64,000 nucleotides of DNA from CAWBCI01 sp963787195. Lineage in GTDB: Bacteria; Bacteroidota; Bacteroidia; Bacteroidales; JAGOPY01. The position numbers were made by a program, and so were the translations under genes. Positions 16,078-22,959 of the stretch are shown here, in pieces. The stretch covers positions 13,901-77,900 of the forward strand of contig CAWBCI010000091.1 of NCBI GenBank assembly GCA_963787195.1. Direction: 5' to 3'. The notes under the pieces were generated by a model. It saw nothing but the letters and a program-made list of their open reading frames with translations, was not told where the DNA came from and did no database searches. Positions within the stretch are counted from its first letter, which is position 1, and each line of letters begins with the position of its first letter.

Positions 16078-18942
16078 TTATTTCCCCTCTTCCTTTATCA
16101 TCGGGTTCTTCTCATTATTCTTATTGCTGGTAGGTAAAAGCATGATATCAATCACGTTGTCCCCAAAAAATTTATTGGCGGCTGCCTTAATGCTTTCAAT
16201 ACTTAATCCGTTCACGTACTTGTCAAAATCATTCACATCTGAATAATCCAATCCCATATAGTCATGGCTTTTTAAAGTACTCAGCCAGTATTCATTTTTA
16301 CGGAGGTTTTCCTGATGTTCCTTTAACTTGTTTTCGATCACCCCTTTGAGGTCCTTTTCCTCAGGGCCATTGGCTTTGATCTTATTGATCTCATCATAGA
16401 CAATAGCTTTCAGTTTGTCAGCATTCTCAGGATCGCAATTGAAATAGATCGTCACCTGGTAATTTTCATAAGGATATTTCTGCATGCTGGGAAAGCAGGC
16501 CACCCCATATGAGCCACCTTGTTCTTCCCTTATTGTCTCAGTATACCTTACATCCAGAATATCGCAAAGGGCTGTCAGGTTAAGGCGGTCAGCAAAATTA
16601 TCATAATCAAATTCCCCGGTATAGGTCACATAAACCGTCCCTTTTGGGACTTCCATATCACGGTGTAACACTTTTTCAATTCTACCCTTTGGAGGCCTTA
16701 TCCCATCATCCTTCCAGGTCTCGTTACTTTTCATCATAGGCAATCCACCCAGGTATTTTTCAATCATAGCCCTATCCCTTTCCGGGTCTATATTTCCCAC
16801 AAAATAGAAAGTGAAATTGCCGGGAGTCCCGAATCTTTCGCGGTAGATTTTGGATGCTACATTCAGTTGGGCCTCATCTAAAAGTTTTACGGTCATGGGA
16901 CGTACCCTGGGATTGTAATTGGCCAGGGTAACACTTATTGTGTCCCTTAAAGCCGTCGTAGGATCCAATTCCCTGTTTGCAACCATAGTCCTGGTCCGGT
17001 TCATGAATGAATTGAAACCTGTTTTATCCAGACGGGGTTCGGTAAAGTATAAATATACCAGTTGTAACATGGTTTCCATATCTTTAGGAGCGCAATTTCC
17101 TGAAAAGTCCTGGGTCAGGCCTCCTATCCGTGGAGAGGCATTGGCATTGATACCGGCCAGTTTTTTCTGCAGTTCAATATTGTCAAAACCATCGAGTCCG
17201 CTTTCATTGGCAATGCCAGCGGCAAACTGGGCTGAAATCAGATCTTTCACGTCATACAATGAAGTTCCGCCCAAACTATAGGCCGTCATTTGTATCTCAT
17301 CCTGCTTGAAATCAGTGGGTTTAATAATGACCTTAACTCCATTGCTCAGTGTCCAATCGATAGTGCCGAGTTTCTTATCCCTGGCTTTTTTAGCAACTTT
17401 GCCTGGTGTAGGTTCATCGCTTACAAGAGGCTTATTACTCACTTTATCAACATATGGATCAATTTTCTCAGTAGCCACAGCATTTACAGCAGCCAGGACC
17501 GATGCTGTATCCGGTATGACAAGGCCTTCTTTTTCAGGGGCCATGATTATGACTACACGATTATCGTCGGTGATCCATTCTTTCGAAAGATTATTCACTT
17601 CCTCTAGTTTAACACCCGGAAGCATGTCATGCATGAATTTATAATCAAATTCTATCCCGGGGCTTGGTTCGGCAGTCAAAAAATTCTGGTAATACTGCCA
17701 TATGAGCTTATCGGATTCCTGCTTCTCCCGCTCATTATATTGCTGTTCGAGCATGCTCAGGATACTTTTCTGGGCCCGTTCAAATTCTCCCGGGGTGAAG
17801 CCATATCTTTTCAGTCTTTCATTTTCCCTTAGCAAGGTATTAAGGGAGGTCTGTAAATCATTGTCTTTGGCCACTGCAAGGGAAATAAAAGCATCTTTAG
17901 TCTTCACCAGGTCGGTATATTGTCCTCTCGCGAAAACAAAGGGAGGATTTTCAGCCTGCGTAAGTTCCTGCAAACGGTTGTTGAACATATAAGCAAATAA
18001 TTGTTCTAATATAGTTTTACGGTAATAGCCCATATCCTTATCCTTCACCGGGTCATGCTTATAATAGACCTGAACGATGGGATACATAGCTTCCTTGTCC
18101 GATTCAATGGCTACCAGTGTCTGCTGGTTATCCGGAACAGGGAAAAGTTTTTCTTTACGTTCGTCAGTATTTGCAGGGACTTGTGAGAAAAGGTCCTTGA
18201 TCTTCCGTTCTATTTCTTTGCCATCAAAGTCACCAACTGCCACTACTGCCTGCAGATCGGGCCTGTACCAGTCGTGATAGAATTTCTTCAACACATCATA
18301 ATGAAAGGTGTCGATAAGGTGTATATTGCCTATAACGTCATGGTCGGCATATTTGGACCCCTTGTAAAGGACCTTGTTTGCTTTGATCATCATCCGGAAC
18401 ATGGCATTGCGGCCTTGTCTCCATTCTTCATGGATCACTCCCCTTTCATCATCTATCTCCTTATCGTCATAAGTCACGTAATGCGACCAGTCGAGCAGGA
18501 TCAGCAGGGCGCTGTCTATAATTTTGGGATCAGTGGTCGGCACTTTCTGCAACATGTAATTAGTCTCATCCGTATTGGTAAATGCATTGATTTCAGGTCC
18601 GAACTTCATCCCGATAGATTGCAGGTAATTAATAATCTGTTTTTTCTCGAAATGTTTGGTCCCATTGAATGCCATGTGTTCACAAAAATGGGCCAGGCCG
18701 TTCTGGTTGGAATCTTCCTCAATAGCTCCTGCGTCCTCTACAAGAAAAAACTCTGCCCGGTCTTTCGGGTTTTTATTCTCCCTTATATAATAGGTGAGTC
18801 CGTTATCAAGTTTCCCGTAGATCACTTTCGGATCGAGAGGCACCTGTGCCTTCGGGTCGAATTTAATATCCTGTGCCAGGATCAGACCTGAAAACAGGAA
18901 TAGAAAAGCAAAAAATGCTGAAAAGCTGATAAATTTTTTCAT
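16078..18942 (-). CDS. M16 (pitrilysin) family zinc metallopeptidase
   Basis: 954-residue exported peptidase with a signal peptide (about 1-23, ending ILAQD). The inverted zinc motif HFCEH is at 85-89, within LAHFCEHMAFNGTKHF, and the downstream metal-ligand region reads DDERGVIHEEWRQG. The protein has the two-half arrangement of M16B enzymes: an active N-terminal half and an inactive C-terminal half containing RIGGLTQDFSGNCAPKDM. Such enzymes degrade short peptides in the periplasm or at the outer membrane. The gene is monocistronic, with its own promoter box (18987-18994) and a strong terminator (15987-16025). Full length, with no anomaly. Confidence 0.9.
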   Translation of the reverse strand: MKKFISFSAFFAFLFLFSGLILAQDIKFDPKAQVPLDPKVIYGKLDNGLTYYIRENKNPKDRAEFFLVEDAGAIEEDSNQNGLAHFCEHMAFNGTKHFEKKQIINYLQSIGMKFGPEINAFTNTDETNYMLQKVPTTDPKIIDSALLILLDWSHYVTYDDKEIDDERGVIHEEWRQGRNAMFRMMIKANKVLYKGSKYADHDVIGNIHLIDTFHYDVLKKFYHDWYRPDLQAVVAVGDFDGKEIERKIKDLFSQVPANTDERKEKLFPVPDNQQTLVAIESDKEAMYPIVQVYYKHDPVKDKDMGYYRKTILEQLFAYMFNNRLQELTQAENPPFVFARGQYTDLVKTKDAFISLAVAKDNDLQTSLNTLLRENERLKRYGFTPGEFERAQKSILSMLEQQYNEREKQESDKLIWQYYQNFLTAEPSPGIEFDYKFMHDMLPGVKLEEVNNLSKEWITDDNRVVIIMAPEKEGLVIPDTASVLAAVNAVATEKIDPYVDKVSNKPLVSDEPTPGKVAKKARDKKLGTIDWTLSNGVKVIIKPTDFKQDEIQMTAYSLGGTSLYDVKDLISAQFAAGIANESGLDGFDNIELQKKLAGINANASPRIGGLTQDFSGNCAPKDMETMLQLVYLYFTEPRLDKTGFNSFMNRTRTMVANRELDPTTALRDTISVTLANYNPRVRPMTVKLLDEAQLNVASKIYRERFGTPGNFTFYFVGNIDPERDRAMIEKYLGGLPMMKSNETWKDDGIRPPKGRIEKVLHRDMEVPKGTVYVTYTGEFDYDNFADRLNLTALCDILDVRYTETIREEQGGSYGVACFPSMQKYPYENYQVTIYFNCDPENADKLKAIVYDEINKIKANGPEEKDLKGVIENKLKEHQENLRKNEYWLSTLKSHDYMGLDYSDVNDFDKYVNGLSIESIKAAANKFFGDNVIDIMLLPTSNKNNEKNPMIKEEGK

Positions 18943-18986
18943 TCTGTATATTTTTTGATGAATTAATTGGTTTTAGAGATTCATCA

Positions 18987-18994
18987 CAAAGATA
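18987..18994 (-). promoter_or_regulatory. Bacteroidota -7 box for the M16 peptidase
   Basis: Minus-strand TATCTTTG is an exact -7 match 45 bp before the ATG. Confidence 0.5.
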
Positions 18995-19128
18995 TTGAAA
19001 GATGAAGAATATTTACAAATTATGCCTGAAAAAGCAGCATGCCTCAATGAATTCTCTTCAATCATACCATGTGCTTTACTAAGAGATGACCTGTTATTTA
19101 TAAGTATTTCATCCAAGCCAATAATTTA

Positions 19129-19136
19129 TAACTTTG
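19129..19136 (+). promoter_or_regulatory. Bacteroidota -7 box for the acyltransferase gene
   Basis: TAACTTTG matches TAnnTTTG. It overlaps an upstream in-frame start at 19134, so transcription must begin downstream of that codon and translation at the ATG at 19164. Confidence 0.5.
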
Positions 19137-19163
19137 TGGCAAGCATTTATTAGAATATACATT

Positions 19164-19709
19164 ATGCTATCTTTCTTAGCGAGACTAATCCTTCATCTGG
19201 CAGGATGGAAAATTGGCGAAAAAATTCCTGTCGGAGTCAAAAAATGCATCATTATCATGGCCCCGCACACCAGCAACTGGGATTTCGTGATAGGGCGCCT
19301 GGCTTATTTTAAATGGAAAGTCAAGGTAAAGATACTCATCAAGAAGGAAGCTTTCTTTTTTCCCATAGGGGGATTACTGAAGAAGGCCGGAGGAATTCCC
19401 ATAGACCGCAGCAAGAATAACCGGGTGGTTGATCAGATCAGTAAATTTTTCGATGAAGCCGACAGCATGTATATTGTGATAACGCCCGAGGGCACCCGCA
19501 AACCCAACCCCCACTGGAAAAAGGGATTTTACCATATAGCACAGCAGGCCAATGTCCCGATAGCCTTAGGTTATATGGATTATGCAAAGAAGGAAGGCGG
19601 GGTAGGAAAGCTTATCTATCCGAATGGCGATCTGGAAGGCCAGATGAAGGAAATCAAGGATTTTTACCGGGATAAAGTCGCCAGGCATCCGGAGAATTTT
19701 GCACTGTAA
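19164..19709 (+). CDS. 1-acyl-glycerol-3-phosphate acyltransferase-like protein (PlsC family)
   Basis: About 181-residue membrane-associated acyltransferase. Motif I is H-x4-D in MAPHTSNWDFVIG. Motif II-like GGIPIDRSKNNRVV and motif III-like VITPEGTRKPNPHWKKGFY complete the PlsC signature. It acylates a lysophospholipid or related alcohol during phospholipid synthesis. The short length (typical PlsC is about 240) is common in this compact subgroup. I place the start at 19164 because the promoter -7 box at 19129-19136 overlaps the earlier codon. The stop at 19709 is followed within 5 bp by a long heptamer array. Confidence 0.85.
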   Translation: MLSFLARLILHLAGWKIGEKIPVGVKKCIIIMAPHTSNWDFVIGRLAYFKWKVKVKILIKKEAFFFPIGGLLKKAGGIPIDRSKNNRVVDQISKFFDEADSMYIVITPEGTRKPNPHWKKGFYHIAQQANVPIALGYMDYAKKEGGVGKLIYPNGDLEGQMKEIKDFYRDKVARHPENFAL

Positions 19710-19713
19710 AATC

Positions 19714-19804
19714 GTGAGTCGTGAGTCGTGAGTCGTGAGTCGTGAGTCGTGAATCGTGAGTCGTGAATCGTGAGTCGTGAGTCGTGAATCGTGAGTCGTG
19801 AATA
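19714..19804. repeat. Tandem heptamer array, GTGAGTC family, 13 units
   Basis: Thirteen consecutive 7-bp units: GTGAGTC mixed with GTGAATC, plus a final GTGAATA. The array starts 4 bp after the acyltransferase stop codon. It is the longest array in the window. The related unit AGTCGTT occurs at 48991-49053. Confidence 0.92.
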
Positions 19805-19852
19805 GTTATGTTGTAATTGGATTTTGATGAAGTTATAACTGCAATTCGCCCC

Positions 19853-19995
19853 CAGATCCCTCATTTTATCGGGATGACGGTGAATCTTGCCTTAAAGAAA
19901 AGCGGCGCGGCACGCCATAAAAATTTCCAAATATGTGCCGCGCCGCTTTTATAAAAACACCACAGAGCCGTCATCCCGGCGCATGCCGGGATCTG
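19853..19995. mobile_element. MITE-like nested inverted-repeat element, 143 bp
   Basis: The outer arms are CAGATCCC-N10-GGGATGACGG (19853-19880) and its reverse complement CCGTCATCCC-N10-GGGATCTG (19968-19995); the 10-bp spacers differ. Inside is a perfect 16-bp inverted repeat (19898-19913 with 19935-19950), GC-rich at its core, around a 21-bp A/T-rich loop. No coding capacity. The structure suggests a non-autonomous element or a stable folded RNA. No target-site duplication was identified. Confidence 0.65.
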
Positions 19996-20077
19996 TAAGA
20001 ATCATGTAGATAAATAATTTATTAGTTAGTAGAATGTGAATTGAAAGTAGCTTTCATAATTAACAATTTCACAAAAA

Positions 20078-20109
20078 TTTTGGCAATTTAAAAAATAAGA
20101 CTACTTTTG
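20078..20109 (+). promoter_or_regulatory. Promoter of the tRNA-Val locus
   Basis: TTTTG at 20078-20082 and TACTTTTG at 20102-20109 match the -33 and -7 elements. The -7 box lies 47 bp before the first (degenerate) tRNA copy, so the whole locus could be transcribed as one precursor. Confidence 0.6.
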
Positions 20110-20156
20110 CACTCCAATTTCGGAATAACGTTCTTTTAATTAATTCTGAAAAGAAT

Positions 20157-20280
20157 GGGAGTTTAGCTCAGTCCCGAAAAACAAGGAATCTTTGATTCCG
20201 TAGTTTTTTCGAGGATCCCGACTCAGTCGGGGTTGGTTCAGAGCATCCCGAGTACTCGGGAGGGTCACTGGTTGAGAATC
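20157..20280 (+). pseudogene. Degenerate tRNA-Val copy interrupted by palindromes
   Basis: It starts exactly like the intact gene (GGGAGTTTAGCTCAGT, 20157-20172). About 59 bp of palindromic sequence then fills the D-loop: an imperfect hairpin at 20173-20215 and CCCGACTCAGTCGGG at 20217-20231. The tRNA text resumes with TTGGTTCAGAGCA, but the anticodon arm is replaced by the palindrome CCCGAGTACTCGGG (20247-20260). The T-arm breaks down after CACTGGTT. It has no anticodon and no acceptor 3' strand, so it cannot be a working tRNA. Confidence 0.8.
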
Positions 20281-20298
20281 ACAGTTCATTTTATTATT

Positions 20299-20373
20299 GG
20301 GAGTTTAGCTCAGTTGGTTCAGAGCATCTGCCTTACAAGCAGAGGGTCACTGGTTCGAATCCAGTAACTCCCA
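20299..20373 (+). tRNA. tRNA-Val (anticodon UAC)
   Basis: A 75-nt cloverleaf can be drawn by hand: acceptor GGGAGTT/AACTCCC, D-stem GCTC/GAGC, anticodon stem TCTGC/GCAGA with loop CTTACAA (anticodon TAC after U33), variable loop GGGTC, T-stem ACTGG/CCAGT with loop TTCGAAT, and discriminator A. The CCA end is not encoded. It is the only intact copy of three and is followed by a hairpin terminator at 20380-20418. Confidence 0.95.
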
Positions 20374-20379
20374 CAGTTG

Positions 20380-20418
20380 AAAGCCAGTAAGTTACATCGT
20401 TAATTTGCTGGCTTTTTT
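20380..20418 (+). terminator. Terminator of tRNA-Val
   Basis: AAAGCCAG (20380-20387) pairs with CTGGCTTT (20408-20415), followed by a T-run to 20418. A near-identical copy lies at 20570-20609, so the tRNA and its terminator were duplicated as a unit. Confidence 0.8.
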
Positions 20419-20443
20419 ATTGAAAATCAAAATCATCTTTTAT

Positions 20444-20563
20444 TAGAATTTACTTCAGTTGGTTCAGAGCATCCCGAGTACTCGGGAGGGTCACTGGTTC
20501 GAACTTAGTGAACAAAGTGAACGATCTCATGAGCCCGTAGGGTGAATAATCCAGTAACTCCCA
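20444..20563 (+). pseudogene. Second degenerate tRNA-Val copy with 46-bp T-loop insert
   Basis: This downstream copy has a decayed 5' arm (GAATTTACTTCAGTTGG against GGGAGTTTAGCTCAGTTGG). The anticodon arm is replaced by the same palindrome as in the first copy (20473-20486), and a 46-bp insert after GGTTCGAA splits the T-loop. The insert carries small palindromes such as CTCATGAG and CCCGTAGGG. The 3' half (CCAGTAACTCCCA) and its terminator are intact. Confidence 0.8.
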
Positions 20564-20569
20564 CAGTTG

Positions 20570-20609
20570 AAAGCCAGTAAGTTACATTGTTAATTTGCTG
20601 GCTTTTTTT
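20570..20609 (+). terminator. Duplicated terminator after the third tRNA unit
   Basis: Same stem as 20380-20418 (AAAGCCAG with CTGGCTTT, T-run to 20609) with a single base change in the loop. It closes the degenerate third unit. Confidence 0.75.
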
Positions 20610-20942
20610 GTAAATTCCAAATCCCAAAAAACAAAATCCAAATAAATTCCAAAATTCAAATTCCAAAGGTGATCTTTCTAGGTGCATAGCACTGGAAATA
20701 TTTGCAAAAAAGGAAACCAAACAAAATTAATAAGAGGTGCAGCGCACCGGTAATATAAAAAAGGAGCATCTTGAATGAACTTCTCAAATTAGCCACGGAA
20801 GCACAAAATCTCCAAGGTTTCACAAAGAATTTCTTTGTAATTTGTCTTTTTGAGATTTATTTGTTTTTTGGAATTTGAATTTGGGATTTCTTCGATTGCC
20901 CGATGTATAAGATATTAGATGGATTCCCAGGACATCAAGCCT
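20610..20942. other. Gene-free spacer with short repeats
   Basis: No credible gene. It contains an A-rich run of imperfect AAATTCCAAA words (20613-20670) and two small hairpins (GTGC/GCAC at 20682-20692 and GGTGC/GCACC at 20736-20748). At 20791-20832 there is a copy of the AGCCACGGAAGCACAAAATC-type repeat that also appears at 43188-43219 and 43253-43290. Confidence 0.6.
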
Positions 20943-21019
20943 TCAATGCTCAATGTTCAAAGGTCTATCGTCAATGGTCAATGGTCTATCGTCAATGTTC
21001 AATGTTCAATGATCAATGT
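20943..21019. repeat. Tandem heptamer array, TCAATGN family, overlapping the 3' end of cysK
   Basis: Eleven 7-bp units (TCAATGC, TCAATGT, TCAAAGG, TCTATCG, TCAATGG and similar). The minus-strand stop codon of cysK (21008-21006) lies inside a unit, so the last few cysK codons are made of repeat sequence. Confidence 0.9.
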
Positions 21020-21929
21020 GAAACAATCCTTCGACCGACAAATACCGTTCACCTGTATCGTAACAGAAGGTCAATATCCGGGCGCCGGGTTTCAGCTCTT
21101 CTATCTTCTTGCTAACAGCAGCCAGTGAAGCGCCGGTGGAGATTCCGGCAAGGATACCTTCTTCCCTTGCAAGCCTTCCTGCATATTCAAAAGCTTCCTC
21201 TTTGCCTACCTGTATAGTTCCGTCGAGGAGTTTGGTGTTGAGGTTGGCCGGGATGAATCCTGCTCCTATGCCCTGTATAGGATGCGGGCCGGGCTGTCCC
21301 CCGCTGATAACGGGCGAGCCGGCAGGTTCTACTGCAAATACTTTAGTAGCTGGAAATTTTTCTTTCAGTAATCTCGCAACGCCGCTGATATGCCCTCCAG
21401 TTCCCACGCCTGAGATGAGGTAATCAAATCCTTCCGGAAAACCGCGCAGGATCTCGTGAGCGCTTGTCTTATAATGGATATCCGGATTTGAGGGATTATC
21501 AAACTGAGAAGGCATCCAGGCCCCAGGAATAGTTTTGACCAGCTCCATGGCCTTTTCGATGGCGCCTTTCATGCCCAGACTCCGGGGTGTAAGCTCAAAT
21601 TCAGCCCCGTAGGCGGCCATGATACTCCTGCGCTCAACCGACATCGAATCGGGCATGACCAGAATGAGTTTGTACTTTTTGACAGCCGCCACCATTGCCA
21701 GTCCGATGCCGGTATTCCCGCTGGTGGGTTCGATGATCACCGATCCCTCTTTCAGGAGGCCATTCCACTCGGCATCCTCTATCATTGAAAGGGCTATACG
21801 GTCTTTAATACTGCCGCCCGGATTGGCCCTTTCGAGTTTCATCCACACCTCGTATCCCGCCGGGAATAAATTATTAATCCGCACATGCGGGGTGTTTCCT
21901 ATGGTCTGCAATATGTTTTCTGCTTGCAT
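21006..21929 (-). CDS. cysK: Cysteine synthase A (O-acetylserine sulfhydrylase)
   Basis: PLP enzyme that makes cysteine from O-acetylserine and sulfide. About 307 residues from the ATG at 21929; an upstream TTG in frame is less likely because it overlaps cysE. The PLP lysine is in NPGGSIKDRIALSM, the substrate loop is PTSGNTG, and the phosphate-binding loop is GVGTGGHISGVARLL. It follows cysE by 10 bp on the same strand, forming a two-gene cysteine-synthesis operon. The normal family end near GERYLS is extended by VEGLFHIDH, of which the final HIDH is encoded by the heptamer array that runs over the stop codon. Confidence 0.95.
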   Translation of the reverse strand: MQAENILQTIGNTPHVRINNLFPAGYEVWMKLERANPGGSIKDRIALSMIEDAEWNGLLKEGSVIIEPTSGNTGIGLAMVAAVKKYKLILVMPDSMSVERRSIMAAYGAEFELTPRSLGMKGAIEKAMELVKTIPGAWMPSQFDNPSNPDIHYKTSAHEILRGFPEGFDYLISGVGTGGHISGVARLLKEKFPATKVFAVEPAGSPVISGGQPGPHPIQGIGAGFIPANLNTKLLDGTIQVGKEEAFEYAGRLAREEGILAGISTGASLAAVSKKIEELKPGARILTFCYDTGERYLSVEGLFHIDH

Positions 21930-21939
21930 GATGTTTAAA

Positions 21940-22803
21940 TTAAATTTCAAAATTGATAGGCTCTGAAGAAGACTTGCTGTCGCGAATTATCGTTTTGTTC
22001 TGCCTGTAAACAATACTGTCTGGCTCAACACTTTCGGTGAGCCAGACATTTCCTCCTATAATGGAATTGCGACCGACTTTTGTAGTTCCCCCAAGGATAG
22101 TGCATCCGGCATAAAGGATCACATTGTCACCAATAGTAGGGTGACGCTTGATATGCGCCTGCTCCTTCTCAACATACAAAGCACCGAGTGTGACGCCCTG
22201 GTAAATCTTAACATGATCACCCACTATGGTCGTCTCTCCGATTACTATCCCTGTTCCATGATCAATGAAGCAATTTTTCCCAATAACAGCTCCGGGGTGG
22301 ATATCAATGCCTGTTTTACTATGAGCATATTCGCTCATTACCCGGGGAACTACCGGCACCTTCATATTATAAAGCAAATGTGCCATGCGGTGAACTGCCA
22401 GGCTGAAAAAACCAGGGTAACAAAGGATCACCTCTTCCAGTTTTTCAGCAGCCGGATCGGATTTGAGAAATGTATCTGCATCTTTAAGCAGGAGTTTGTA
22501 AACAGAGGGTAAACGGGTAAAAAATACTGAAACTATCTCCTGAGGGCTATGTATTAAATCTTTTCCCATGGGCGCCAATAATTCTTCCAAAGCATTCTTC
22601 AAAGTTTCAAGTCCGGTATGAATTTCATCCAGATTGATATCATGATCCACTTTGATCGGGAAAAGCAGATTCACCATTTCCTTGACCCATCGCTGGGTTT
22701 CCTTCATCGAAGGGACTTCGGAGCAATAGCTATCGTTCACGCGGAAAAGGTCTTCGGCAAAATCATCTGTAGTTTGCAGGCTTGTGTGGACTTGTGACTT
22801 CAT
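21940..22803 (-). CDS. cysE: Serine O-acetyltransferase
   Basis: Makes O-acetylserine from serine and acetyl-CoA, feeding the adjacent cysK. 287 residues: a helical N-terminal region (1-150) and a left-handed beta-helix (about 165-265) with hexapeptide repeats such as IHPGAVIGKNCFIDHGTGIV and GETTIVGDHVKIYQGVTLGA, holding the catalytic-type histidines. The long N-terminus is usual for the Bacteroidota/EpsC-like group. It is the first gene of a cysE-cysK operon. CysE and CysK commonly form a regulatory complex through the CysE C-terminus; here that tail ends in PINFEI, and the terminal Ile fits such binding. Confidence 0.93.
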   Translation of the reverse strand: MKSQVHTSLQTTDDFAEDLFRVNDSYCSEVPSMKETQRWVKEMVNLLFPIKVDHDINLDEIHTGLETLKNALEELLAPMGKDLIHSPQEIVSVFFTRLPSVYKLLLKDADTFLKSDPAAEKLEEVILCYPGFFSLAVHRMAHLLYNMKVPVVPRVMSEYAHSKTGIDIHPGAVIGKNCFIDHGTGIVIGETTIVGDHVKIYQGVTLGALYVEKEQAHIKRHPTIGDNVILYAGCTILGGTTKVGRNSIIGGNVWLTESVEPDSIVYRQNKTIIRDSKSSSEPINFEI

Positions 22804-22929
22804 GATTCACTTTTTTTACATTAAGACTTTTCTACATTTAAATCACTTAAAAAACAAGTCATTGGATATCTTGTTCATTCTCTCATCTCTTTCTCAATTC
22901 TTCCCATATTACAGCTTCGAATTAATCCA

Positions 22930-22937
22930 TATCTTTG
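22930..22937 (+). promoter_or_regulatory. Bacteroidota -7 box for tamL
   Basis: TATCTTTG is an exact TAnnTTTG match 22 bp before the ATG at 22960. It supports that ATG over the in-frame TTG at 22951. Confidence 0.55.
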
Positions 22938-22959
22938 CAAGTCTTGTGATTTGAGCCGG

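Noticed and set aside
19664..19864. Minus-strand frame with repeated THDSRL peptides
   Set aside because: A translation of the GTGAGTC array; a period of 7 gives three-frame repeats without coding meaning.
20157..20563. Three functional tRNA genes
   Set aside because: Only the middle copy has a complete cloverleaf and an anticodon; the others have replaced anticodon arms.
19710..21019. Possible CRISPR array
   Set aside because: The repeats are 7-bp tandem units without unique spacers, and no cas genes are present.
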